Assembly (NCBI GenBank): GCA_032717465.1
Contig: CM064655.1
Coordinates: 22,531,422-22,595,421, forward strand
Source of the DNA: Coenobita brevimanus
Lineage: Eukaryota; Arthropoda; Malacostraca; Decapoda; Coenobitidae
Length of the DNA stretch: 64,000 nt
Direction of reading: 5' to 3'
A program made the position numbers and the translations under genes. Each line of letters starts with the position of its first letter. Position 1 is the stretch's first letter. Of the stretch, positions 12,465-22,189 are shown piece by piece. Below the pieces are notes generated by a model. The model was not told the origin of the DNA, did no database searches, and saw nothing but the letters and a program-made list of their open reading frames with translations.

Positions 12465-12668
12465 CGAAGATGCACTTGACAGGTTGATGATGACTGGCTG
12501 AATGCGACATGTCCGAGTAACATAGGTGTATTTCAAATAATTACCAAGTAATGTGACATTACCTGGTAATTATTTGAAATACAAGGATGTTATTCGGACA
12601 TGTTGCATTCAGCCAATCATCACCAACCTGTCAAGTGCATCTTCGTCTCAATTAAAAAAAAAAAAAAA
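12431..12668. repeat. near-perfect palindrome bounded by poly(T) and poly(A)
   Basis: A T30 tract (12431-12460) is followed by about 94 bp, then an almost zero-spacer centre at 12555, then the reverse complement of the same 94 bp, then an A15 tract (12654-12668). The arms differ at only a few positions. Read outward from the centre, it is two copies of one roughly 100-nt unit, each with a poly(A) tail, placed head to head. It contains no coding frame. Confidence 0.92.
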
Positions 12669-13111
12669 TGAGTATAGGTGTGTTCGTGTCTTTCTGGGTA
12701 GGGTTGATGAGGAGTGTATGTATGGTGGTGGTTTACGAAGGATGCTGTTTGACTGATGGGTTTGGATGGCTGTGGTGGCTAATGGCTGTGTTTATGCACT
12801 GTATGTCTGTGATTTGTAGTGTTGGGTGATCTGTGATTTGTATTATTGGGTGGAGAAGGGGATATGTTGCTGAGATACTCTGTGTAGTGTTGGGCAATTG
12901 TTCGTTTGTTTATTTTTGGATGGCGGTGATGCAACATGAAATTGCAAGGGTGAGATGGGTACTGAGCTACAGCAATTAACTCTCTCACGTATTCATATGA
13001 TCTTTGGAAATAATTTTGCATCTTGATGAAAGTGATCTGTAATAATGATTTTGATGCATACTGTACTTATTCTTTAGGCTTTGTTCGTCTCCTTAACTCT
13101 GCTGACTCCCT

Positions 13112-13151
<40 letters not shown>

Positions 13152-13153
<2 letters not shown>

Positions 13154-13893
13154 GGGATGGCCCGACCGGGAGAGGGGGGTCCCCCCCCCAGTGTGTGTTC
13201 TGAGTTGGTCAAAGAATTACTGAGTTGGTCAAAAATCGAGAAGTCATTTAGCAGGCTTAAGCTTTTAAAAACATAGGCCTATTTGCGAAGCCGAACCAAA
13301 GAAAAAACGTTACATTATCTGATGGTTCTAGCTTGTGAAAGTGACCTAACTGATCAGTTAGATCTTCAAAAAAACTGCAAATTGGTGGAAACTCATGAAA
13401 ACATGAATAAAATTCTAAAAGCCAGTATCATTACACACTCTGTATATACAGGTTGTTACTACTGAATCCTTATTAATCCATTATCCACATTCACTTCAAG
13501 TTGACTCAACATTCGTTTTTCACCTTTTTCCTTATTTGACTTACCAAGTGTGATTTGTTTATGTGTATGTTTTTTTTTTTTTTTAAGTAGTCAGTTTAAG
13601 CATCTTGTATCTCTCACTGTATGACTGAAAATCAGTGAACAGTAGTGCAATTTTGAATTAAGTTGTGTCTATATGTACCAGAAATCCAGAATGAAAGTTT
13701 GTTAAAATTTGTCACCAGTAAATAAATTACTTTCCAGGAAATACTGTAAGTCTGTTACAATAAAAATTACTTTCTCATAAATTTGGTTTGTTTCCATCTG
13801 TTTAGTTGGTCAAACCGTAACGCCAAACGGATCAAATTGGTCAAAATTGTCCTTACCCTCCCCTCCAATCACATACTCCTCGGGCCATCCCTG
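13152..13893 (+). mobile_element. internally deleted hAT element
   Basis: Perfect 14-bp terminal inverted repeats CAGGGATGGCCCGA (13152-13165) and its reverse complement (13880-13893). The 8-bp flanks are both TCTCTCTC, the hAT duplication length, although the surrounding microsatellite makes this weak support. About 740 bp long. The interior keeps only the C-terminal part of a transposase, so it is a deletion derivative dependent on another element. Confidence 0.85.
13229..13400 (+). pseudogene. hAT transposase C-terminal (dimerisation) remnant
   Basis: The plus strand reads EKSFSRLKLLKT, then a stop, then YLRSRTKEKTLHYLMVLA in the same frame. This matches the hATC dimerisation region of hAT transposases, including the zinc-finger MYM type 1-like ones. 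The N-terminal zinc finger and catalytic core are absent because of the internal deletion. The position between the TIRs fits. No activity is expected. Confidence 0.75.
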
Positions 13894-13906
13894 TCTCTCT
13901 CTCTCC

Positions 13907-13909
<3 letters not shown>

Positions 13910-13995
<86 letters not shown>
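13910..13995. repeat. compound (TA)n-(CA)n microsatellite
   Basis: About 18 TA units, then about 24 CA units. Confidence 0.96.
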
Positions 13996-14663
13996 ACTGT
14001 TCCTCTGAATTCTCTGCTTGTTTCTCTCCCCCATTACGACTGAAACGAGGCACTAGCCTTGCCCCATCCTCTCTCCCGCTCTGTGATGCATCTGTTAACT
14101 AGTAATCTGCCTTTCTTGTATATGACTAGATAATTGTTGAAATGTCTTACGATGTCTTTTTCCAGTGCATAGTGCCTCATTATTTCGAACGCTGTGCATC
14201 CAGGCATCTCAGTGAAATGGATATTTGTGTTTACGTTTCTTTGGATGGAGCTGACAGGGTTTTGATTTATGATGGTCACATACAAATCAGTCCTAGTCAT
14301 TCAAAGAACGAGACTTCAATTCCCATCTCTTGATGTAGCTGTTGTTGTTGTTGTGTAACCCTGGTCTGTCTGGCCAGCGCAGAGCCTTGACCACCGTCAA
14401 GCAATCGCCTCTGCAGGGCTGTCCCGTGCAGTGATGGGGTGAAACTAGAATATCCGGCCTTGAGCTGCATTTAGTCTCGCTACGCCACTATCTTTATAGG
14501 CAGCAGTTTGTTTAGTACAAATGTTCCCCTTGTAACAATATTTTCATATCATACAATATATTTCAGCACAAGTATACATACTCGTAATGTTTTCCCAAAC
14601 TAGACTTTCGGCGTTGATTTTTATTAGTGCCATATTTACTAATAGCGAATACTTTCATGTTAG

Positions 14664-15009
14664 AAAGGACGGGAGCCCCTCGAAGAACCACCCAGGCTGG
14701 AGATGCTGCTATTGTCGCAGCAGCAGGGGCAACACCTCTTACGATCGAGGTGGCCATAAGGGACAGTCTTCAGAGAGATGTGTCCGCGCTGACTGTCAGG
14801 CAAAGGCTGCATGACGCTGGTATACACTATAGAATTCCAGCAATGATGGAAAGCCTGATACAACAACACAGAGAGGGGAGGTTAGCCATTGCTCAATGCT
14901 ACTTTCAGAAGAATCTAGACTTTTGGTCGCGAGTCATCTTCATGGATGAGAAGTGTTTCTCCTCCACCTCGCATGGTAGGGTTCACTGCTGGAGAAGAAA
15001 CAACACCAG
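14664..15009 (+). pseudogene. Tc1/mariner-like transposase, block 2 (second HTH and first catalytic Asp)
   Basis: About 115 intact codons. Visible: the GAPRRTT linker after the first HTH; the second HTH ending TVRQRLHDAGIHYRIP; then HREGRLAIAQ, the first catalytic Asp in FMDEK (codon 14945-14947), and HGRVHCWRRNNTR. These match Tc1 transposases that cut and paste DNA with a DDE/D RNase H-fold core. The block is preceded by AG (14662-14663) and ends two bases into a codon at 15009, immediately followed by GT. An open frame starting at 14627 includes 12 codons with no family match, consistent with those bases being intronic. Confidence 0.85.
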
Positions 15010-15446
15010 GTATATGATATTACCATTATTATTACTGTTAAAATTCCGTACTGTTATTCCACCCCCTCCCCCAAGGCTTCGTCTTCGTTGCAGTCATCTG
15101 TTTTCTGTTCATCTCGCTGTTACAATAATTAACCGATATTCAGACTTTCACCTATGGAATAGGTCAATAATGAAGCTGTCTTCCGCAGTCTGCATACCCC
15201 TCCGTCCTTGATTTCCAGTCTTTTAAAGGCAATATGACCAGGCATCTAAAATAATCAGGATCACTTGTTTTGGTCTTATTCTGTTCATATTATCCTGGAA
15301 AAAGACATGATTCCTTCTACTCTTTGCCTCTATTTTCTTTGTATAACGACATTAGTGCCGAGAAAAACTGTGATCAGTTCTAAATAATATAAGGTTAGGG
15401 GGGCATGTCATCAACTAGTATTCTGTCTAATGGCTGCAACAATACA

Positions 15447-15493
<47 letters not shown>

Positions 15494-15502
15494 CGCATGC
15501 AG
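15010..15502 (+). other. intron-like gap 2 in the Tc1-like locus (493 bp)
   Basis: Starts GTATAT and ends CGCATGCAG (AG at 15501-15502). Removing it joins ...NNTR to CERVDICEEARTGHV without any frame change (phase 2), where Tc1 relatives have an unbroken NNTRY...EEA-GHVT block. The gap contains stops in all relevant frames and a (TA)n tract at 15451-15490 next to the acceptor. Confidence 0.65.
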
Positions 15503-15845
15503 ATGCGAGAGGGTCGACATTTGTGAGGAGGCACGAACGGGTCACGTTACCTGTAACATCTGGGGATATCTGACTCTACATGGCCTCGGTGACATGTTCA
15601 GCATCGAGGGGAGTTTTACTGCTGACCAGAGTGTCCATATCCTGGAGGAACGTTCCCTGCCATGTTTACGTGCAAAGGGTTTCCCGTTCCAAGATGGACC
15701 TGTAATTTCCATGCATGACCGGTGCCCCATCCACACCGCACGTGTAGTACGGAAGTGGTTTCAGAGACAAGACACACTTCACTTCCCAGACTGGCCCGCC
15801 AAAGAGGCCAATCTAAATGTAACAAACATGTTTGGGCTGACATGA
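15503..15845 (+). pseudogene. Tc1/mariner-like transposase, block 3 (catalytic core, third acidic residue lost)
   Basis: Continues block 2 in frame: ARTGHVTCNIWGYLTLHGLG, then the second catalytic Asp in MHDRCPIHTARVVRKWF (codon 15717-15719), then DWPAKEANLN. In a DD34E enzyme the third acidic residue should lie 35 codons further, at 15822-15824; here that codon is ACA (Thr), in VTN where relatives read IEN. The frame then drifts and stops at 15843-15845, because an indel near 15828 separates the C-terminus. The protein therefore lacks a complete catalytic triad. Confidence 0.85.
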
Positions 15846-16018
15846 TTAATTCCTGGCAGCCAGGAGACGAGAGGACAAGAAATGATCACCTCGACCACGT
15901 AAACGCCCAGCAGGAACTTTGCCGGCGCAAACACGAGTTCATCCGTGGCCTTGTAAGCTCCATGCCTGATAGGTTGCAAGTAGTGATTGAGAAAGAGGTA
16001 GGCTGGACCCGACATTGA
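15830..16018 (+). pseudogene. Tc1/mariner-like transposase, C-terminal tail (frame-shifted)
   Basis: 63 codons including the stop, in the next frame: VWADMINSWQPGDERTRND, then QELCRRKHEFIRGLVSSMPD, ending EVGWTRH. This matches the normal C-terminus of Tc1 transposases. Blocks 1-3 plus this tail total about 331 residues, close to the usual 340-350 once the missing N-terminus is allowed for. No 3' inverted repeat recognised. Confidence 0.85.
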
Positions 16019-16070
16019 TGTGAAAAGTTAGGCAACAGTTATCATTATATTAAGGATATGTATGCATATT

Positions 16071-16255
16071 ATATAGATAGATAGATAGATTAGATAGATA
16101 TTGTTGATAGATAGATAGAGATAGATAGATATAATAGACACAATAGCTAGATATAATAGTTACAATAGACATATATTATATAGATAGATAGATATAATAA
16201 AGATGTAGATAAAGATATGATATAGATAATTAGATATGGTATAGAGACAGATATA
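16071..16255. repeat. degenerate (GATA)n tract
   Basis: Imperfect TAGATAGA/ATATAGAT repeats. Confidence 0.9.
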
Positions 16256-16261
16256 GAAATA

Positions 16262-16562
16262 GGCTCAGTCGGTAGAGAGGTGGCCTGCAGTCCTGACGGA
16301 CCCAGGTTCGAATCCCGGCTGGGGCAGTTTAAGGATTTGAATTTCATTAAATCAGGCTTTACTGATCTACCAGAAGCCCCGCCGACATGTCGTAAAAATA
16401 CCCCCTCTGTATGAGACAGCCCTAGAATGTATTCAATATGGACGGTGGGTGTTAGCGCCGAAGTGGTGACATGTAGAGGTGTATGGTATGTAGGAGAACT
16501 GCTGGGCCTTGACAGCAGGCTGTGAAGCCTATGCCCAGAGTCGGACACATAAAAAAAAAAAA
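16262..16562 (+). mobile_element. tRNA-derived SINE with poly(A) tail
   Basis: The head has a pol III A box (GGCTCAGTCGGTAGAG, from 16262) and a perfect B box GGTTCGAATCC (16305-16315), followed by CCGGCTGGGGCAG resembling a tRNA acceptor arm. A body of about 230 bp follows, ending in an A-tract (16551-16562). The 5' acceptor strand is missing, so the copy is slightly 5'-truncated and is not a working tRNA. The family is not identified. Confidence 0.85.
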
Positions 16563-16570
16563 TACTCGTG

Positions 16571-16571
16571 T

Positions 16572-16660
<89 letters not shown>
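16571..16660. repeat. (TATC)n/(TA)n microsatellite
   Basis: TATCTA units grading into about 35 TA units immediately after the SINE tail. Confidence 0.95.
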
Positions 16661-16664
<4 letters not shown>

Positions 16665-16765
16665 ACTATAAAATAGAAATAAAAATAAAATTGTCTATTT
16701 TTTGTCTGAAAACTTCCGTATAATTATGCTTGTATATTATCCACCACCTATTAGATGCAAGATTA

Positions 16766-16975
16766 TATATATAAAAAAAAATAATAATAATTTGGTTTTA
16801 CGCCAGGTATCCCCGAAGGGCTAATGCGTTGCCCCTGGGTAAAGGACTTCTGAAATAGAGCGTGTAGCATTTTATGACCGGATGCCCTTCCTGATGTCTA
16901 CCAATGACCCTTGGGTGGATTCGATCCTCCGACCCTTCGGTTAGAGCGGAGCGCTCTAACCCACTGAGCCATGGC
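16766..16975 (-). mobile_element. tRNA-derived SINE with conserved 3' domain and ATT tail
   Basis: Read on the minus strand it starts GCCATGGCTCAGTGGGTTAG (A box) and has GGATCGAATCC (B box). It then has CATCAGGAAGGGCATCCGG followed by TCATAAAA, a 3' domain that I recall from many invertebrate and fish SINEs. It ends in an (ATT)n/A-rich tail. Perfect 10-bp target duplications TGCAAGATTA flank it (16756-16765 and 16976-16985). Full-length or nearly so. Confidence 0.9.
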
Positions 16976-17096
16976 TGCAAGATTACGCACACGTAATAAA
17001 TATAATGTGTTCCTTGGCCTTCCCATACAAACAGGACGGATGAAGTAAACTATTGCAATGTCTTTTCCTCCACAATTATGCGATTTGTTAATGCGT

Positions 17097-17383
17097 CGGT
17101 GGTGGTGGACGGTGGTTGCGGCGGCGGCGGTGATGGTGGATTGTGGGTGTTGGTGGGTGGCGGCGGTGGTGGTGGGCGGTGGCGGCGGCGGCGTTGATGA
17201 TGGTGGGTGGTTGTGGTGGGTAGCAACTGGCGGAGACTGTGGTGGTGGTGGCTGTTGTTGTTATTGTTGTTCTTATGAGTTTGTGTGTTTGTGTGTGCGT
17301 GTGTTTGTGTGTGTGTGTGTGTTTGTGCGTGTATGTGTGTTTGTGTGTGCGTGTTTGTGTGTGCGTGTGTGAGTTTGTGTGTG

Positions 17384-17428
<45 letters not shown>
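17097..17428. repeat. GGT/GGC triplet tract grading into (GT)n
   Basis: Imperfect GGTGGC triplets (17097-17250) followed by TTTGTGTGTGCG-like GT repeats, pure GT from about 17391. All open frames here are low-complexity. Confidence 0.92.
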
Positions 17429-17429
<1 letters not shown>

Positions 17430-19355
17430 CATTGGGAGAATAGTCAGCTCACAAATCACTTATTGATTCACATCAGACTTCTTCATTTCCCTCTATTTGT
17501 GTATTATAACTTATTACTTGTATACATATTTTCATCACAACCGCATAATGTCCACGTATTTCCTTCATTAATATGTAATAATACTTGCCAATATCTGTAT
17601 AAATATCCGTTTCATCTCAATTTTCGCATTCGTCGTGTGACTGAAACTGTTCCGGTATTTGCTGCTCTGTCTGTGGTGGCGAGCGGTTCGGGGTATTAAC
17701 ATGTCGTCCAGAAAGAGCTGACCGTGGCTTGTGCCTTCCACTTTGGGTGTAGTACGAACTTCTGAATGGAGCTGTACATGTAATGCACTGTAATACATAT
17801 GTAAGACGCATTACATATCTGGTTTTGATCTGCAAGCTCTTACCCATGTTAATACTAATAAAGCTGCCTTATTAACTGCCTGGGAATTCGATATCTTTAA
17901 TGCCCATATGGTCACTAAATATAACCCAGTGTCGAATAAAGGAACTCTGTCTTTAATCCACAAGTATTTTGCACATGTTGGTAAAGGTACAGAAGTGAAA
18001 TTTTTAATAACGAAATGGTCACCCAGCATATCCAGCGTCAGCTTACAAAGTGTACTGCAATATACCGTACATAATGCAGTGTAATAGATATGTAACGCGT
18101 AATGTACTCCAAATCCAGTAGCACTTACCCAGGTTAACCCTTTCATTTCCGGATGAATCTATAGTGTTCTGTTTCAGGTAACTCACTCTCTGGTGAGAGT
18201 GAGTCACAGGAAAAAAATCCCAAGTCAGCCTGAGAATTAGATCTCTTATGTAACCCGCCACCAAACATATTATCGCGCCCTGATTGCAAAAAGATTATTA
18301 AAACATATGTACCGTATGAAATGCACTACAAAAGATACGTAATACATAGTTCGAAGTTTTTAAAAAAAAAAAAAGCATCGCTCCTACGCTTTACCATTTG
18401 AAACTAAGGACGAAGTGATTTGAAACGGTGTTGTGTGCCATGTTTCAGTAGCTATGCAATCAGGGACAACATTTTATCTAATATTTTAAACCTCGTCTAT
18501 TTCTCACGTCCCTCGGGTAATTTATATTCTTTAGCTCAGAGGGACATGTTTTTCTGCCCACATGTGATTTTCTCTTATATGAATACGCCAGGGAGGAAAG
18601 TGACGGAAATAGTGAATGTGTGAAGCAGACGCTGTGGAATAGCAGGCGAACTTTTCTCCGATTCTACACACTTATGAACACGTTACAGATCAGAGTTGAA
18701 CATGACTCTGTTATAACATAACGTACAATAACATTCCATAACATACTCCTCAGGTAATAACAGGAACATCGTCTAATACCCACCTATACCTGAGAAATGT
18801 GTGGTACATATTCTTTAAACAGTTGGCGTCAAAAGTTAATGTAACCTCTTATGTTTTTTTTTTTTCCTGTTGCAACTGGCACTGATTATACTGATTTGTG
18901 CCCCCTCCCCCCTCTCTATATCTATCTATTTATCTATTTATCCCTCTATCTATCTACTGACACAGGTATAGATATATTCTGACAATGTTGCTAAATAAAT
19001 CATCACTGTCACTTATTATTTCCCCAGACACTATTTTTGCCGCCGCCTGTACCTCACACTGTCATCTTGTTGGCCTAGATACGGTGCCTGGTGGTATTAG
19101 CGGAGCCGTGATTGATACGTCCTTGATATCGAACCCTCACCCACCGTATATACTCAGCGCACCGGCTTGTCATCACGAGGCTTGCAACGCGGATCAGTTG
19201 CAAGGCAGCTCCCGAATTCACAAACAATCAATTCCCCACTTGTACCTTTTTTTTGGAGGGGGGAGGGAGAACCAAAATACATGGGAAGAAATAGGATCTG
19301 TGATTTGAAAGAGGAACGAGAAACATGTGAATTATTTTGTACACTTCTTTCCCGT
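17429..19355. other. non-coding stretch
   Basis: No gene recognised. Notable only for TTAACCCTTTCA (18134), a perfect 10-bp-stem hairpin (18181-18204), and TATC/TTTA tetranucleotides at 18915-18957. Confidence 0.5.
18181..18204. repeat. perfect short hairpin
   Basis: ACTCACTCTC, loop TGGT, GAGAGTGAGT: a 10-bp perfect stem with a 4-nt loop. Not followed by a T-tract and far from any gene, so not called a terminator. Confidence 0.8.
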
Positions 19356-19635
19356 CCTTCCTGGGGGGAGGGGAGAATAAAATGCCACAGCCTTCCTGGG
19401 GGGAGGGGAGAATAAAATGCCACAGCCTTCCTGGGGGGAGGGGAGAATAAAATGCCACAGCCTTCCTGGGGGGAGGGGAGAATAAAATGCCACAGCCTTC
19501 CTGTGTGGAGGGGAGAATAAAATGCAACAGCCTTCCTGGGGGGAGGGGAGAATAAAATGCCACAGCCTTCCTGGGGGGAGGGGAGAATAAAATGCCACAG
19601 CCTTCCTGGGGGGAGGGGAGAATAAAATGCCACAG
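19356..19635. repeat. 35-bp minisatellite, 8 copies
   Basis: Eight head-to-tail 35-bp units (280 bp exactly), each starting CCTTCCTGGGGGGAGGGGAG and ending CACAG. Nearly identical; the fifth (19496-19530) has a TGTGTGG variant and an extra A for C. The 35-bp period is not a multiple of three, so the open frames on the minus strand cycle through phases and are not genes. Confidence 0.98.
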
Positions 19636-20105
19636 GGAACTGATTTTTTCCCTTTTTTATCTGGGCCGAGTTCGATTCGCTAACATAGCTCTCAAATTAT
19701 TAACCCCTTATTCCGTTTATTGTGATGATGTCTTGATGTTTTCACTCGGCTCTCCAGACAACTGTAATCGTATCTGGAGATTAGAAAGGTTTAGATATAT
19801 CTTTCATAAATTCCATCAATACTAAAGTTTTTCCTAACATTGAATAATTGTCTGGAACTAGCATGAACATAATGAAATACGGTGTCATTGTAGTGAATGC
19901 GTTAATATTAAGCAACTATATCTATCTGCCTAATACTCTAACAATCAATCAGTCAATCAATGGTAGCTTGCTGGCTAGTTAGCTATTGCTTGACGCTGAT
20001 GCTGGCGGGGGGAAATATAACATCAGTAATTTCCCATTTTTATAAAAATCCTCCAACACCCACATACACACAAACGATCCTGTACTTTAAGAGGCGTTCT
20101 CTGAT

Positions 20106-20233
20106 CTGACAACGAAATAACAACACTCTCTTCCACACTGTCTTATCTCTCTACAGCCAGATGCCTAATCTGACAACGAAATTACAACACTCTCTCCTAC
20201 ACTGTCTAATCTCTCTACAGCCAGATGCCTAAT
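20106..20233. repeat. 64-bp tandem duplication
   Basis: Unit CTGACAACGAAAT...GATGCCTAAT at 20106 and 20170, with a partial third copy around 20267-20303. Confidence 0.85.
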
Positions 20234-20489
20234 CCCAAACTTCACTCAGTACTCATCCATTACCTAGTCTGTCTTATCTCACCACTGTTAAACACCTAAT
20301 CCCAGGGTTCATTCACGGTGACAGGGAAAAGTAAACAGCACGATCTCCACCTGTCGTGAAGAGATTCTAAACCCCCACTAGTGCTCAATCAACCGTGGGC
20401 CTTAAAACAATTTGCGGTCCTGTTAACGTGTGTGTGATGCAGCAAAACCCGATAGGCTCTGTTATTAATGCTTCTGTCGCTATCCATCA

Positions 20490-21330
20490 TCTCCACCACC
20501 ACCATCACCACCACTACTGCTACTTACCCTGCTCTGCCCTGCTCTCCCCTGCTCTGCCCTGTGCCTCTGTATCCCCCCCCCCTTCCTCAATCATCTATAT
20601 GCCTTGCCCTGCCCAGCCATGCAATGCCCAGCCATGCACTGCCCCGCCCTGCCCTACTCTGCTTCTCAATACTCTTTACCACCTACCCTACTCTTCAGTG
20701 CCTGTTAACCTTACCCTGTCCTTTCTTCTCCACTTACCTTGTCTTTCTTACAATGCGCTGTTCGTATCACGTCCCCCACACTTCGTTGTCCCTTCTCTTC
20801 TCCCTCTTTGTGCCCCCTTCCCAATAACTACCCTACTCTATCCTGCCCTGCCCTGCTTTACCCTGTCTCTTACTCCTCCAGCCGTTACCCTTAAATAATC
20901 TACCTTGCACTACCCGGGCATGCTTTGTTCCTACCACCCACCCATCACCATCTACCCTACACTGCCCAGTCTTTCAACCCTACACTGAACTGCCCTTCTA
21001 CCCTCCCACCATCATCTACTTTTACATACTTTGGCCTTTCCCACCATCGCCTACCCTACCTTAAACAGCACTTTTTGCTCCCACTATCACCACCTGCCCT
21101 GCCCGTCTCTATTCCCTGTATCCCCCAAACATACCCCTCCTTACCCTGTACCTCTACCCTCTCATTCTGACGCCACCACTTACCCTACTATATCCTGCCT
21201 TGCCCTACCCTACCGTACCCTGCCTTACCCTACCCTGTCCATCCTCTTTTCATCAACACTTGCCTCACCACACCCTACGATGCCTAACCTCCCTACCTCG
21301 CCCCTACCCTACCCCTATACATCTCAGTGG
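20490..21330. repeat. C-rich CCCTG/CCCTA low-complexity tract
   Basis: Pyrimidine-rich DNA with loose CTGCC and TACCC repeats. Open frames are Pro/Ser/Leu-rich and show no domain. Not the arthropod telomere repeat (TTAGG). Confidence 0.8.
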
Positions 21331-21612
21331 GTGTGGTTGCCGCAGACTCATTGCACTGGGGTGGGATGTTCGAAAGCTCGTAATGGCTGCTAAGATCATC
21401 GTAGCAGGTATGATAATCATAGCGCGCTCGTAAACCGCTAAGGTGTATGTGCAAACAAATTTTACGATGCTCCATCCGCCATATTTGCTCATAGCTCTAC
21501 GATTTCTGACAAGCACCCTTAAGCTGATCGTAGGGTCGCACGTGGGTGTTTCTCTAACAAACTCTATCAAGTGATGCTGCGTTTGTTTATTTACCCTTTT
21601 CTGTGAACGAAG

Positions 21613-21960
21613 ATGGAGTTGCAAGTGGTTTTACAGGTAGAACTGGCAGTACTAAAAGCGATGAGACGTGAAAGGAACTACAGAGACAGACTGGATCCAT
21701 TTGCTTACAGTGCCGAACATTTGTTGAGATACTATGGGTTTCCCAGACAAGAACTCCTTCATTGGTGTGCAAGAGTTGAACCACTAGTCGGACCAGCGAC
21801 AAGATCATCCCGTGTTGTGCCATGTCATTTGCAGGTGTTAATGACGTTCATGATTTTATGCAAGTGGCTCATTTCAGAGTGAGTTGGCAGACACATTCGG
21901 CTTAACACATGGATGTGTAAGCAGAATAATTAACAGTGACACATGTGTTGAACAGAATAT
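21613..21960 (+). pseudogene. HARBI1-like transposase, N-terminal fragment
   Basis: Starts at the ATG at 21613. Reads RRERNYRDRLDPFAYSAEHL, then LLRYYGFPRQELLHW and LVGPATRSSRVVPCHLQVL, matching the DNPF...YRFSR region of Harbinger transposases. A frame change near 21870 leads to a second stretch, ELADTFGLTHGCVSRIIN, matching the helix-turn-helix that follows. Homology stops near 21960. The DDE catalytic domain is absent, presumably through internal deletion, so this copy cannot be autonomous. Confidence 0.8.
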
Positions 21961-22189
21961 ATCTTAGGGAAGTTAAGATGCCAAGAGGTAAGCAAAGAAG
22001 GGGAATCTACTGCTTACACCTATAAAATGCAGACCGATGCATCGTTCATTAAAACATGGTTTAACTCTGTGGGAGTCGTAACAGTACAGTCTGAAGCCAA
22101 TGATATATTGTTTATTCAAGTAAAAGGGTCTCAGTTTGCATCTCAATATTTTCAAAATTATCAATATGTTTCGTTAATATCTCGTCCCA

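Larger units (their letters stand above)
13116..13904. repeat. (TC)n microsatellite split by a hAT insertion
   Basis: TC units at 13116-13151 and again at 13894-13904 flank the hAT element. The microsatellite was probably continuous before insertion. Confidence 0.85.
11023..14663 (+). other. intron-like gap 1 in the Tc1-like locus (3641 bp)
   Basis: Starts GTAAGT (11023-11028) and ends TTTCATGTTAG (14653-14663). Removing it joins blocks 1 and 2 in phase 1 exactly where the family sequence continues (LQDQ to RTGAPRRTT). It contains a G-rich GT tract, a tandem duplication, a palindrome and a deleted hAT element. It could be a true intron enlarged by insertions, or a coincidence of insertions; the matching frame at this border and at the second one favours an intron. 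Confidence 0.55.

Noticed and set aside
14341..14470. (GTT)n followed by a possible SINE body; also 35540-35605 with (CAA)n
   Set aside because: They look like old SINE tails, but no A/B boxes or duplications could be found.
16262..16340. Functional tRNA gene
   Set aside because: A and B boxes are present, but the 5' acceptor strand is missing and a SINE body with poly(A) tail follows.
16900..16975. Functional tRNA gene on minus strand
   Set aside because: It is the head of a SINE flanked by 10-bp target duplications; the sequence continues into a SINE body instead of an acceptor stem.
19154..19633. 159-codon minus-strand frame with a repeated GILFSPP-like motif
   Set aside because: Produced by the 35-bp minisatellite read in three phases; no start context and no domain.
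19356..19635. CRISPR-like regular array
   Set aside because: Units are directly adjacent without unique spacers, in a eukaryotic context.
21170..21245. TACCC/CCTAC repeats suggesting telomere
   Set aside because: Irregular and not the arthropod TTAGG repeat; part of a C-rich low-complexity tract.
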